Shown: one piece after another, positions 16,403 through 25,227 of the stretch | Layout of the letters: every line of letters starts with the position of its first letter | Position numbering within the stretch: the first letter of the stretch is position 1 | From: an uncultured SAR86 cluster bacterium | Lineage (GTDB): Bacteria; Pseudomonadota; Gammaproteobacteria; Magnimaribacterales; Magnimaribacteraceae | Direction of reading: 5' to 3' | DNA length: 64,000 bases | NCBI GenBank assembly: GCA_902554355.1 | Contig: CACDOC010000003.1 | Coordinates: 21,466-85,465, forward strand | Notes under the pieces: model-generated | Seen by the model: only the letters and a program-made list of their open reading frames with translations | What the model was told of the DNA's origin: nothing | Databases searched by the model: none | Program-made: the position numbers and the translations under genes

Positions 16403-18628
16403 ATGATAAGAAAATCTATTTACTCTTTTCTGGTCATAGTTCTAATTTATTTTGGTTTTGCCTATCTCGTAGCTATAGGATCTATAGGAAATTATGAAGG
16501 ACCTGGCAAGATTTCAATTTCATCCACTCCAGAGGAAGTTTTAAATAAAAGAACTCAACAACAACTTGATGATAAAAATAAAGTTGGTATTGATGATACT
16601 AAATTAATTTTATTTGGTGATTTGCATGTCCATACCACCTATTCATCAGACGCTTTTCTTTTCAGCCTTCCATTGATGGCTGGGGAGGGTACACATCCAC
16701 CCGCAGATGCATGTGATTTTGCAAGATATTGTTCTTCCCTAGATTTTTGGTCTAACACTGATCATGCAGAAGATTTAACTCCTAAAGATTGGCAAGAAAT
16801 AAAAGATACTGTCAGACAATGCAATCAGGTTAGTGGAGAGGGACAACAAGACACTATTGCTTTTTTAGGTTGGGAATGGACACAACAAGGTGGATATGGA
16901 ATACCGCATTATGGTCATAAAAATATCATCTTGAAAGATTTAGAAGAAAATCAAATACCAGCAAGACCAATTGCTTCCCCTCAAGTAGGTTTTGCCAATA
17001 TGCCTTTTCCTGCAAGATTCGGATTATCTTCCTTAAGACCTTTTGATGGAAGAGTTCAAGACTTAATGACTTATGCAAGAGATGGCCAAACAACTCCATG
17101 TGAACAGGGAGTATCCGTTCAAGATCTACCCAAAGACTGCAGAGAATACGCAGATAACCCAGGAGAACTTTTCGATAAATTAAATGAATGGGGGCATGAA
17201 GCGGTTGTTATTCCTCATGGGACTGCTTGGGGAGCATATACACCTCCCGAAAGTGATTGGCAAAAACAACTTACTGATGAATTTTACGACCCTAATTATC
17301 AAACATTAATTGAAGTTTATTCCGGTCATGGTAATTCTGAACTGTACAGAAATTGGAGAAGTGTTCTCTATGATGAAGACGGTGAAGCTATTTGCCCGAG
17401 TCCTTCTGATAATTACCTTCCAGCTTGCTGGCAAGCAGGAGTAATTATTCAAGAAAGGTGCTTAGAAGAAGGAGAGAGTGAAAGGGTATGTACTCAAAGA
17501 GCTAAGGAAGCTAGACGAAATTATGCAGATGCAGGTAATGCCGGACAGGCGACTGTTTTCAAGGAAGACCCCACCGAATGGCTGAACTCTAATCAGTGTC
17601 AGGATTGTTTTTTACCGGCTTTCAATATGAAACCTAAAGGTTCAGCTCAATACATTTTGGCATTAAGGAACTTTGATCCAAATGATACTGTTGAACGATT
17701 TAAGTTCGGATTTATTGGTTCAAGCGATACACATTCTGCTAGACCTGGAAATGGATATAAGGATATTAATAGAATTGACTTTACTGATGCAGCAGGTCCA
17801 ACAGAGCCAGCAGGGTTTAGTTTATTTGGTTTCAATGAAGGAGAAGGTGTTTATGCAAAATCTACCGCTAAAAATTATACACCTGAGTCAATGCCCCCCG
17901 GCCCACCTGAAGCTGACAGGATCATGTCTTACTTCTATACGGGAGGATTAATAGCAACGCATTCTGTAGATAAGTCTCGAGACTCAATATGGCGCTCAAT
18001 CAAAAATAAAGAAGTTTACGCAACAAGTGGACCAAGAATTCTTTTATGGTTTGATCTAGTTAATTCAGAAGAAGGGATTTTACCTATGGGTTCTGAAACA
18101 GAACTAAAGAAAAATCCTAGATTCATTGTTAGAGCACTAGGTTCCTTAGAACAGAAACCTGGTTGTCCTGACTACGCAGTTAATGCTCTCGGAAAAGAAA
18201 GAACTAAACTTCTATGTAAAAATGAATGCTACAACCCATCTGATACTAGAAGGACAATCGATAAGATTGAGATTATCAAAATTATTCCGCAACAATACAA
18301 AAATGAAAAACTTGATGACCTTATATTAGATCCTTGGAAAAGTTTTGAATGCACCGGATCTGAAGAGTGTTTAATTACATTTACTGACACTAGCTTTGAA
18401 GAACAACAGAGAGACGCTCTTTATTATGTTAGAGCTATTGAAAAAGAATCAAAAGCTGTGAATGCTGGAAATTTAAGGTGTGAAACAGATGCTTTTGGTC
18501 AATGCAAAGAAGTGAATCTTTGTTACGGTAGTCCTTTACAAAATCTTAGAGAAGAGGATTGTTTAGAAGATACGCAAGAGCGTGCATGGTCCTCTCCGAT
18601 CTTTGTTGATTTCAGAGAGGACTATTAG
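16403..18628 (+). CDS. DUF3604 family exported protein
   Basis: A 741-residue protein with an N-terminal membrane segment at about residues 7-26 that acts as signal or anchor. The DUF3604 signature follows: FGDLHVHTTYSSDAF at 71-85 with H75 and H77, then WSNTDHAEDL, FLGWEWTQ, GHKNIIL, VVIPHGTAWG and GSSDTHSARPGN. The His/Asp pattern resembles PHP-type metal phosphoesterases, so a metal hydrolase is likely, but no reaction is established to my knowledge. There are many Cys residues in the last third, suited to disulfides in the periplasm. It is divergent from the catabolic operon and convergent with an enoyl-CoA hydratase. Confidence 0.88.
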   Translation: MIRKSIYSFLVIVLIYFGFAYLVAIGSIGNYEGPGKISISSTPEEVLNKRTQQQLDDKNKVGIDDTKLILFGDLHVHTTYSSDAFLFSLPLMAGEGTHPPADACDFARYCSSLDFWSNTDHAEDLTPKDWQEIKDTVRQCNQVSGEGQQDTIAFLGWEWTQQGGYGIPHYGHKNIILKDLEENQIPARPIASPQVGFANMPFPARFGLSSLRPFDGRVQDLMTYARDGQTTPCEQGVSVQDLPKDCREYADNPGELFDKLNEWGHEAVVIPHGTAWGAYTPPESDWQKQLTDEFYDPNYQTLIEVYSGHGNSELYRNWRSVLYDEDGEAICPSPSDNYLPACWQAGVIIQERCLEEGESERVCTQRAKEARRNYADAGNAGQATVFKEDPTEWLNSNQCQDCFLPAFNMKPKGSAQYILALRNFDPNDTVERFKFGFIGSSDTHSARPGNGYKDINRIDFTDAAGPTEPAGFSLFGFNEGEGVYAKSTAKNYTPESMPPGPPEADRIMSYFYTGGLIATHSVDKSRDSIWRSIKNKEVYATSGPRILLWFDLVNSEEGILPMGSETELKKNPRFIVRALGSLEQKPGCPDYAVNALGKERTKLLCKNECYNPSDTRRTIDKIEIIKIIPQQYKNEKLDDLILDPWKSFECTGSEECLITFTDTSFEEQQRDALYYVRAIEKESKAVNAGNLRCETDAFGQCKEVNLCYGSPLQNLREEDCLEDTQERAWSSPIFVDFREDY

Positions 18629-18630
18629 TC

Positions 18631-19422
18631 TTATTTGCCTTTCCAGTTAGGTGCTCTTTTTTCAGCAAAAGCTACTGGACCTTCTATAAAGTCTTCACTT
18701 TTATATAAAGCTTGCACAGCAGGATAATTATTATTTTGCATAGATTTTTCAAGATCAGACTCATCTAAATTCTTATAAGCCACTTCCTTAGTAGCTCTAA
18801 TAGACATAGGTGAGCATGCCTCTATTTCTGAAGCCCATCTTCTAGCAGCATCCATTAGCTCAGCTTGAGGAACAACCTCATTAACAAACCCCAATTCTTT
18901 AGCTTCTTCAGCTCCTACATGACGACCAGTCAACATCATGCCCATCGCATTTTTCATACCTATTTGTCTTGGTAATCTTTGAAGACCACCTGCAAGAGCA
19001 GCTAATCCAACTTTAGGTTCAGGTAATGCAAATCTTGCATTATCAGAAGCGATAATCAAATCGCATGCTAATGCAATCTCAAATCCTCCACCCATAGCGA
19101 CACCATTAACAGCTGCAATAATCGGTTTATTTAGATTAAAACGACTAGTAAGTCCTGCAAAACCAGATTCCGCCATACCTATACTTCTATCTCCTCCAGC
19201 CGCTTGATACTTTAAATCATTACCAGCAGAAAAAGCTCTATCACCAGAACCAGTAACTATACCTACCCAAAGATCTTCATCTTTAGCAAATTCATTCCAC
19301 ACTTCATCAAATTCAAGATGTGATGGTGGATGCAAAGAATTCATTACGTCAGGCCTATTGATAGTGACCTCTAAAATATGTCCGTTGATCTCAGTTGTTA
19401 AAAATTCATAATCAGTTTTCAT
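18631..19422 (-). CDS. Enoyl-CoA hydratase (CaiD/crotonase type)
   Basis: A 263-residue crotonase with both catalytic glutamates in place: GGGFEIALACDL for the first and ARFALPEPKVGL for the second. The oxyanion segment is AFSAGNDLKY. This is the most canonical hydratase of the three crotonases in the window. It hydrates trans-2-enoyl-CoA to 3-hydroxyacyl-CoA. The gene stands alone, ends two bases from the convergent DUF3604 gene and is divergent from the amidotransferase. Substrate length or type is not shown. Confidence 0.9.
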   Translation of the reverse strand: MKTDYEFLTTEINGHILEVTINRPDVMNSLHPPSHLEFDEVWNEFAKDEDLWVGIVTGSGDRAFSAGNDLKYQAAGGDRSIGMAESGFAGLTSRFNLNKPIIAAVNGVAMGGGFEIALACDLIIASDNARFALPEPKVGLAALAGGLQRLPRQIGMKNAMGMMLTGRHVGAEEAKELGFVNEVVPQAELMDAARRWASEIEACSPMSIRATKEVAYKNLDESDLEKSMQNNNYPAVQALYKSEDFIEGPVAFAEKRAPNWKGK

Positions 19423-19492
19423 TTAAGTCTCCTTATTAATATAGAAAGGATAACAGTCATTCTTTATAAGTTAAATAGGGTAAGATTATGAA

Positions 19493-20212
19493 ATGGATTC
19501 AAACTTAACACTTGGAATACTTTTAACGGATCATGTGGTTCCTAAGTTACTTAAAAAACATGGCGATCAAGATGAATTTTATGAGTATATCTTTAATAAA
19601 GTTGATCCTAGTATTAATTTAAAGGTCTACGATGTTGTAATTGATGACTATCCAAATGATATTGATGAGTGTGATGGCTATATTATTACCGGCAGTAAGC
19701 TTAGCACTTATGATGATGTTGATTGGATTAAACGCTTAGAAGAATACATCAGATTATTAGACGTTTCTAAAAAAAATCTTTTAGGTGTATGTTTTGGTCA
19801 TCAATTAATAGCTCAAGCCTTAGGAGGTAAAGTTGAAAAGGCTAAAGTTGGCTGGACTTTGGGCATCCAAGCTTATAATTTTTTATCTAAGTTTCCATGG
19901 GTAAAAAATCACAATGAGTCAGTAAGATTAATTCATTCTCATCAGGACCAAGTAACTGAATTGCCTACTAAGGCTGAATTAATAGCAAAGAACGATACTG
20001 TTCCCATTGCAATGTTTAGAATTGGTGATCATATTATGTCTATGCAAGGTCATCCTGAATTTTCAGAAGAATATGCTCATGATGTCGCTAATATGAGAAA
20101 AGAAATATTAGGAGAAAAAATTTTTAGTAAAGCGAGCCAAAGCTTAATGCAAAAAGATTCAGATAGATTAGAAGTTACCCAGTGGTGGGTAGATTTTTTT
20201 AACAAGGATTAA
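19493..20212 (+). CDS. Class I glutamine amidotransferase-like protein
   Basis: A 239-residue stand-alone GATase1 domain. The nucleophile is C100 in GVCFGHQLIAQALGG, and the His/Glu pair is H187/E189 in MQGHPEFSEEY, so the catalytic triad is intact. Similar free-standing proteins are annotated as GMP-synthase-like amidotransferases or gamma-glutamyl hydrolases such as PuuD. No synthetase domain or partner is adjacent. The stop TAA shares bases with the convergent dioxygenase stop. Confidence 0.87.
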   Translation: MDSNLTLGILLTDHVVPKLLKKHGDQDEFYEYIFNKVDPSINLKVYDVVIDDYPNDIDECDGYIITGSKLSTYDDVDWIKRLEEYIRLLDVSKKNLLGVCFGHQLIAQALGGKVEKAKVGWTLGIQAYNFLSKFPWVKNHNESVRLIHSHQDQVTELPTKAELIAKNDTVPIAMFRIGDHIMSMQGHPEFSEEYAHDVANMRKEILGEKIFSKASQSLMQKDSDRLEVTQWWVDFFNKD

Positions 20213-21018
20213 CCCTCAATCGTAATCCTCTCCATTCTTCTTAACTCTGGCCAATAATCATTTACTGGCTTGTGAAGAACTGATCTATTGTCCCAAAAAG
20301 CAATTGAATTTTGCTCCCAATTAAATCTACACACAAATTTATCTTTTTGAATATGATCGAATAAAAATTCAAGCAAATCTTTAGATTCACTAGAATCCAT
20401 ATTTTCTATGTGCGAAGTAAATAACCTATTAACGTATAAAACTTTTTTATTAGTAATAGGGTGAATTTTTACCACTGGATGTGAAATAGGGGGGTTCTCT
20501 ATAAGAGCACCAGCCAATCTTTCTCTGCCACCTTCTTCCGCTAAACTTTCCTGAAATCCATGCTCGAAACTATGAATTGCGTTTAATCCTAATAATTTAT
20601 CTTGCATTTCTTTATCAAGATCAGAAAAAGCTGCCGACAAGCTAGCAAATAAAGTATCACCCCCAGTTTCTGGAATAACTCTTCCTATTAAAATGCTACC
20701 TAGAGGAGGGCTTGCTTTAAAGGTCATGTCCGTATGCCACTCTTCAATTTTAGAAGGGTTTTCACGATCATTTTCCAGGATAGTTATTTCAGGAAAACCT
20801 TCTACTGTTGGGTATGCTGGATGAGTCTGTAAGTTTCCAAAAAAAGAAGCAAATCTCTTATGATCTCTTGGACTTATGTTTTGATTTCTGAAGAAAAGAA
20901 CTTCATTTTCAGCTAAACAAGAAAGTAATCCAATTGATGTTTTTTCAGAAATATTAGATAGATTAATATCTTCTATATAAGCACCCAGTTCATCGTCTTT
21001 TTTAATTACTTTAAACAT
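20209..21018 (-). CDS. TauD/TfdA-family Fe(II)/2-oxoglutarate dioxygenase
   Basis: A 269-residue enzyme with the 2-His-1-carboxylate triad H95-x-D97 (EEWHTDMTF) and H249 (NRSVLHKPV), plus R260 for 2-oxoglutarate. The family hydroxylates taurine, alkyl sulfates, phenoxyacids or amino-acid-like compounds at the expense of O2 and 2-oxoglutarate. The N-terminal LGAYIEDINL is typical of TauD. No sulfonate transporter is adjacent, so taurine is only one possibility. It is a single gene, convergent with the amidotransferase and divergent from sixA. Confidence 0.88.
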   Translation of the reverse strand: MFKVIKKDDELGAYIEDINLSNISEKTSIGLLSCLAENEVLFFRNQNISPRDHKRFASFFGNLQTHPAYPTVEGFPEITILENDRENPSKIEEWHTDMTFKASPPLGSILIGRVIPETGGDTLFASLSAAFSDLDKEMQDKLLGLNAIHSFEHGFQESLAEEGGRERLAGALIENPPISHPVVKIHPITNKKVLYVNRLFTSHIENMDSSESKDLLEFLFDHIQKDKFVCRFNWEQNSIAFWDNRSVLHKPVNDYWPELRRMERITIEG

Positions 21019-21060
21019 AATTTAGGTTAGGTTATCAGAAACAGACAATAATTTATAAAT

Positions 21061-21528
21061 ATGAACATTGTTTTAACAAGACACGCTAAATCTAGCTGGG
21101 ATAATTTGAATCTTACTGATCATGACCGCCCTTTGAATAGAAGAGGAAGGGAAGATGCAGAGCTTGTAGCTAAATATCTGGCTACTTATGAATATACATA
21201 TAAAACTATATTGTGTAGCACATCAAAGAGAACATCTGAGACGCTAGAGATTTTCTTAAACTATATCCACAAAGTAGATCAAATTAATTACCTATCTAAC
21301 TTATATCATGCTTCAGCAGAGACTATAAGAAAGGAAATTACTACTTTAGACACAGATGGAACATATATGCTTTTAGGGCATAACCCTGGTATAGAAGACT
21401 TCTTAAGAAATCTCCATAAAGATACTTCTTTGAAAGTCCCCACATGCTCAATAGCTTTATTATCTAACCAAAATAATTACCTACGGTTAAATAAATTAAT
21501 TACTCCAAAGGAATTAAAGTCACAATAA
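21061..21528 (+). CDS. sixA: SixA-like histidine phosphatase
   Basis: A 155-residue single-domain histidine phosphatase. The catalytic RHG-type motif is LTRHAKSSW with H8 as nucleophile, and the second conserved His is in LLGHNPGIEDF. Length equals SixA, which removes phosphate from phospho-His of PtsH or phosphotransfer domains, though many relatives act on small phosphoesters. It sits at the edge of the phosphate region just upstream of a Pho-box promoter, but is not behind that promoter itself. Confidence 0.82.
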   Translation: MNIVLTRHAKSSWDNLNLTDHDRPLNRRGREDAELVAKYLATYEYTYKTILCSTSKRTSETLEIFLNYIHKVDQINYLSNLYHASAETIRKEITTLDTDGTYMLLGHNPGIEDFLRNLHKDTSLKVPTCSIALLSNQNNYLRLNKLITPKELKSQ

Positions 21529-21540
21529 GACTCTTTACAA

Positions 21541-21589
21541 TGTCACACAAATGTCATATAAAAGACACATATGTGACAATTATGTGACA
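21541..21589. promoter_or_regulatory. Pho-box cluster upstream of an orphan secreted protein
   Basis: TGTCA at 21541 and 21552 form a direct repeat with 11-base spacing, followed at once by TATAAA (21557-21562), a good -10. On the opposite strand TGTCA recurs at 21589-21585 and 21578-21574, again 11 bases apart. The 11-base period and TGTCA core match the known PhoB box. The second pair would fall in the transcribed leader if the TATAAA promoter is used. A strong AAGGAG lies 5 bases before the next ATG. Confidence 0.72.
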
Positions 21590-21603
21590 TATAAGGAGTA
21601 AAC

Positions 21604-22059
21604 ATGAAATTAATCGTCAAAATAATTAGTTTAAGTCTAATAATGATTTCTTCTTATACATATTCGGAGTCCAATCACGGATCTCTTTTCTCATTTACAG
21701 AAAATATGCTAGAAATCGAAGGATCTGCTCCTAATATAATATTTTCAAGCAATGATGAGATAGGTGAATTATGCTCAGATGAAATGATTGCTTGCTTTAG
21801 GTCCGATAAACCTTCAAATATATATATTCAAGCTGGACTCGGCGAAGACTTGATTAATGCTACATTAGTTGGTCTTATGTCTGATTATTTACAATTTAAT
21901 GAAAATAAAAATATAGATTATTTAAAGAGTTGTAATGTTCAAGTAGACTATCTTTTAAGCTCATTTAAGGTAAATAAAGCCAAGATTTATAAAGCTACTG
22001 CTTGTGGAAGGAAAACTATTTCACATAAAGAGATGGAAATTCTTCTAGCATCAAAATAA
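21604..22059 (+). CDS. Secreted protein of unknown function, probably phosphate-regulated
   Basis: A 151-residue protein with an N-terminal signal peptide (MKLIVKIISLSLIMISSYTY, cleavage probably before SESNHG). The mature part has four Cys (LCSDEMIACF, KSCNV, TACGRK), enough for two disulfides, and no motif I recognise. It is a single-gene unit: Pho boxes and AAGGAG before it, a strong terminator after it. The promoter suggests high expression when phosphate is scarce. A small periplasmic or type II-secreted factor is possible. Function unknown. Confidence 0.8.
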   Translation: MKLIVKIISLSLIMISSYTYSESNHGSLFSFTENMLEIEGSAPNIIFSSNDEIGELCSDEMIACFRSDKPSNIYIQAGLGEDLINATLVGLMSDYLQFNENKNIDYLKSCNVQVDYLLSSFKVNKAKIYKATACGRKTISHKEMEILLASK

Positions 22060-22072
22060 ATTTCTTAGGGAG

Positions 22073-22103
22073 AAAAAAAGAGGGACTTGATCCCTCTTTT
22101 TTT
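22073..22103. terminator. Rho-independent terminator after the orphan secreted gene
   Basis: An A-rich arm and AGAGGGA pair with TCCCTCT across the loop CTTGA, followed by an eight-T run. The A-tract before and T-tract after make it usable in both directions. It separates the orphan gene from plcP. Confidence 0.9.
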
Positions 22104-22207
22104 TCAAATTAGAAACTTAACATTCACAAGTTTGTAATCCTATAAGTTTAAGATTTGCACCATATATAGTTTTAAAATTTCTTAAAACCACAATATGTTG
22201 TAGATTT

Positions 22208-23005
22208 ATGATAAATTTAGATAACAAATGCTCTCATTTTAAAACCATTTGGCTCAGCGATATACACCTAGGAACAAAAGGTTGCCAAGCTGAAAAACTA
22301 TTAGATTTCCTGTACGAATATTCTTGCGATAAACTTTATTTGGTAGGGGACATAATTGATGGATGGAGATTAAGCCAAAATTTTTACTGGCCTCAATCTC
22401 ACTCCAATATTGTAAGAAGATTGCTTTCCTTTTCAAAACAAGGAACAGAGATCATTTTTATTACTGGAAATCATGATGAATTTCTTAGATCCTTCTCTCC
22501 TTTGAATTTAGGAAACATAAAAATACTTGATGAGGATGTGCATAACGCTGAAGACGGTCGAGAAATCCTCATAATTCACGGTGATGAATATGATGTTGTA
22601 ACAAAATATAGCAGATGGCTTGCAGTTTTAGGATCTATTGGTTATGAAATACTTATGACTTTCAATCGCTTGTGGAATGCACTTAGAAAAATATTAGGCT
22701 ATAAGAATTATTGGTCCCTCTCTGCCTTTGTTAAACATAAAGTCAAATCAGCGGTTAATTTTATAAGCGATTTTGAAGAGACACTTGCACTAGCTTGCAA
22801 GAAGAAAGGATACCAAGGGGTCATCTCAGGTCACATTCACCATGCAGAAATAAGAAAAATCCAAGGAATAGATTATATGAATTGTGGTGATTGGGTTGAG
22901 TCCTGTACAGCACTAGTAGAAAACGAGGATGGTATCATCGAAATAATTCAATATGGAGAATTAACAAATAAAAATATTCTCGATATAGCCAATAAAGTTG
23001 CATGA
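22208..23005 (+). CDS. plcP: Metallophosphoesterase, PlcP-type phospholipase C
   Basis: A 265-residue calcineurin-like phosphoesterase: D18-x-H20 (LSDIHLGT), D48 (VGDIIDGW), N88-H89 (ITGNHDE), H in IIHGDEYD and GHIHHAEI. LpxH-like UDP-2,3-diacylglucosamine hydrolases share these motifs. The direct overlap with a GT4 glycosyltransferase is the plcP-agt arrangement known from marine Alpha- and Gammaproteobacteria, where PlcP frees diacylglycerol from phospholipid under phosphate limitation. Location beside phoBR supports that reading. Only weak Pho half-sites (ATTCA at 22122, TGTAA at 22133) are visible upstream. LpxH remains the alternative. Confidence 0.85.
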   Translation: MINLDNKCSHFKTIWLSDIHLGTKGCQAEKLLDFLYEYSCDKLYLVGDIIDGWRLSQNFYWPQSHSNIVRRLLSFSKQGTEIIFITGNHDEFLRSFSPLNLGNIKILDEDVHNAEDGREILIIHGDEYDVVTKYSRWLAVLGSIGYEILMTFNRLWNALRKILGYKNYWSLSAFVKHKVKSAVNFISDFEETLALACKKKGYQGVISGHIHHAEIRKIQGIDYMNCGDWVESCTALVENEDGIIEIIQYGELTNKNILDIANKVA

Positions 23006-24003
23006 AGATTGTAATTGTTACAGATGCGTGGTTTCCTCAGGTAAATGGTGTTGTAACAACATTAAATTTTCTTAAAAAAGAATTGGAAAAACAAAATTAT
23101 CAAGTAGATATTATCCATCCCGGTCTATTTAGAACCTCTTCATTTTCTATTTATCCTGAAATTTCATTAGCGATGAACCCTTGGAAAGTAAAAAACTATA
23201 TAAATGAAGATATGGACTATTTACATATTGCAACAGAAGGTCCTTTGGGTTTGTTTGCAAGAAATTTTGCAATTCGAAATAATATTGAATTTACTACAGC
23301 AATACATACTAAATTTCCTGAATACCTAAAAAAGATTCTCTTTATTCCATTGTCCTTAACTTATGGATATTTGAAATGGTTTCACGGACCAACACACAAA
23401 ACACTAGTAAATACTAATTCACAGATTGAAGAACTTTCTTCAATAGGATTTAAAAATTTAGTTTTGTGGAGTAGAGCGATTGATAGAAATATTTTTTATC
23501 CTCGAAAAAAGTTATCTAACAAGGATTATTTGTTATATGTGGGTAGAATCTCGAAAGAAAAAAATCTTGAAGATTTTTTAAACCTAGACACAATTAAACA
23601 AAAAATTGTGGTTGGATCTGGCCCTATGCTCAATGAATATAAAAAGAATTATAGAACTGTAGAGTTTGTGGGTCCTAAATTTGAAAACGAACTTGCGCAA
23701 TATTATTCTGACGCCTCTGTTTTTGTTTTTCCATCCAAGACAGATACATATGGAATAGTTATGATTGAGGCATTGGCTTGTGGAACACCTGTAGCTGCAT
23801 ATCCTGTAACAGGACCAAAGGATATCATCATTAATGAGATTAACGGATACCTCCATCACGATCTACTTACGGCTGTTTCACTTGCTGAGAATATAAATTC
23901 TAAATTTTGCGAAGAGTCAATCGAATCCTTGTCCTGGAGCAATGTAGCAAATACTTTTTTGGGAACTTTGATTCCAGCAAGACCTAAGCTCATTAATACT
24001 TAA
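23002..24003 (+). CDS. agt: GT4 glycosyltransferase, Agt-type glycolipid synthase
   Basis: A 333-residue GT-B glycosyltransferase. The N-terminal domain begins IVTDAWFPQVNGVVTTL. The C-terminal domain has LYVGRISKEKNLEDF and the EX7E-type donor motif in MIEALACGTPVAAYP. It overlaps plcP by four bases (ATGA), so the products are made together. In known plcP-agt pairs Agt puts a sugar on diacylglycerol to make glycolipids that replace phospholipids. The donor sugar (glucose, glucuronate or mannose type) cannot be read from sequence. An ordinary mannosyltransferase is the alternative. Confidence 0.87.
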   Translation: MKIVIVTDAWFPQVNGVVTTLNFLKKELEKQNYQVDIIHPGLFRTSSFSIYPEISLAMNPWKVKNYINEDMDYLHIATEGPLGLFARNFAIRNNIEFTTAIHTKFPEYLKKILFIPLSLTYGYLKWFHGPTHKTLVNTNSQIEELSSIGFKNLVLWSRAIDRNIFYPRKKLSNKDYLLYVGRISKEKNLEDFLNLDTIKQKIVVGSGPMLNEYKKNYRTVEFVGPKFENELAQYYSDASVFVFPSKTDTYGIVMIEALACGTPVAAYPVTGPKDIIINEINGYLHHDLLTAVSLAENINSKFCEESIESLSWSNVANTFLGTLIPARPKLINT

Positions 24004-24053
24004 ATTTTTTTACTTCATGCAAAGTGATTAATTAGCTAAAATTGAAGTTCATT

Positions 24054-24473
24054 ATGAATACAAAGAAGGGAATAACTTTTGGTGCATTTGACTTATTTCA
24101 TGCAGGTCACATTCTCATGTTACAAGAAGCTAGAACCGTATGTGATTATTTGATAGTTTGCATACAAACCGATCCGAGCATTGACAGAAAATCTAAAAAT
24201 GCTCCAGTTCAGTCAATAGTAGAAAGACAAATTCAGGTTACAGCTTGTAAATATGTTGATGAAGTTCTCATTTATGACACTGAATCAGATCTGCTAGAAA
24301 TTCTAGACACTGTTGAATGGGATGTCAGAATCTTAGGTGATGAATATCAGGATAAAGACTTTACTGGTCGAGAAAAATACCTTGAAAAATGCTATTTTAA
24401 TAAGCGACCTCATACTTTTTCCAGTTCTGAATTGAGAAAAAGAGTAGCTGATAAACACTTCAAAGCAAATTAA
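24054..24473 (+). CDS. Cytidylyltransferase-like nucleotidyltransferase (TagD type)
   Basis: About 139 residues from the ATG at 24054; an in-frame TTG at 24042 would add four residues and is less likely. The nucleotide-binding motif is GAFDLFHAGH, matching GxFDxxHxGH, and the second motif is FSSSELRKR in place of the RTxGIST of TagD. It transfers CMP or AMP to a phosphorylated small molecule such as glycerol 3-phosphate or a sugar phosphate. It lies between agt and phoB, with about 50 bases to each. A role in polar lipid head-group change is inference. Confidence 0.82.
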   Translation: MNTKKGITFGAFDLFHAGHILMLQEARTVCDYLIVCIQTDPSIDRKSKNAPVQSIVERQIQVTACKYVDEVLIYDTESDLLEILDTVEWDVRILGDEYQDKDFTGREKYLEKCYFNKRPHTFSSSELRKRVADKHFKAN

Positions 24474-24494
24474 GTCACAGAAAATTAATAAATA

Positions 24495-24532
24495 ATTTTC
24501 ATATCTGTCACTTTGTGACATTATAATTGATG
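24495..24532 (+). promoter_or_regulatory. phoB promoter with Pho half-site and perfect -10
   Basis: TGTCA at 24506-24510 is followed, after 11 bases containing GTGACA, by a perfect TATAAT at 24522-24527. The 15-base palindrome TGTCACTTTGTGACA spans 24506-24520. The geometry (TGTCA, 11 bases, -10) equals that of classical Pho promoters. A start site six to seven bases after the -10 would fall on the phoB ATG at 24534, predicting a leaderless or nearly leaderless mRNA. No Shine-Dalgarno sequence is present, which agrees. Confidence 0.7.
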
Positions 24533-24533
24533 T

Positions 24534-25220
24534 ATGGCAAAACACATTTTAGTTGTTGAAGACGAACCTGATCTAAGAACTACTCTTGAATTTAATTTAA
24601 AGTCTGAAGGATATAAAGTTAAATCTGCTGCGGATGGTGAAGCCGCAATTACTGAAATAGGAAAAAAAGTACCTGATCTTGTGCTTCTTGATTTAATGCT
24701 ACCTGATATGTCGGGACTTGAAGTTTGTAAAAAAATTAGAAATGAGTCTTTCAGCAATCAAGTCTTTATCATCATGTTGACTGCAAAGGGAGAAGAAGTA
24801 GATAGAGTTGTGGGATTTGAACTAGGTGCCGATGACTATGTAGTCAAACCTTTTAGTGTTAGAGAGCTTATGTTACGAATTTCATCAATCTTAAAAAGAG
24901 GATCAGAAACAAATACTAGCAAAGAACAAATTTCTATTGGTGATGTTGAAATTAATTTAGCTTCACATAGAGTTTTTATAAGTGGTCTTGAAATTGAACT
25001 TACTGCAAAAGAATTTGAATTACTCAAATACCTGGCGGAACGCAATGGAAGAATTCAAACCAGAGAGGTATTACTGGAACAAGTATGGGGTTATAACAAT
25101 TCAGTAACGACTAGGACTGTGGACACTCATATTAAAAGACTTAGATCTAAAATCGGTGATGTTGGATCAAAAATAGAAACTGTAAGAGGTGTAGGTTATC
25201 GCTTTAATTACGTCGTATAA
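24534..25220 (+). CDS. phoB: Phosphate regulon response regulator PhoB
   Basis: A 228-residue OmpR-family regulator. The receiver domain starts AKHILVVEDEPDLR, has phospho-acceptor D53 in LLDLMLPD and the switch Lys in DDYVVKPFS. The C-terminal winged helix includes TAKEFELLKYLAERNGR and TRTVDTHIKRLRSKIG. Length and order match PhoB. The histidine kinase follows seven bases later. Neighbours are phosphate genes, and TGTCA-type sites occur in several local promoters. The promoter suggests autoregulation. Confidence 0.93.
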   Translation: MAKHILVVEDEPDLRTTLEFNLKSEGYKVKSAADGEAAITEIGKKVPDLVLLDLMLPDMSGLEVCKKIRNESFSNQVFIIMLTAKGEEVDRVVGFELGADDYVVKPFSVRELMLRISSILKRGSETNTSKEQISIGDVEINLASHRVFISGLEIELTAKEFELLKYLAERNGRIQTREVLLEQVWGYNNSVTTRTVDTHIKRLRSKIGDVGSKIETVRGVGYRFNYVV

Positions 25221-25227
25221 TCTATGA

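Noticed and set aside
17673..17951. Plus-strand frame inside the DUF3604 gene
   Set aside because: It is a shadow of the 741-residue coding frame; composition is hydrophobic without motif, and no ribosome site is present.
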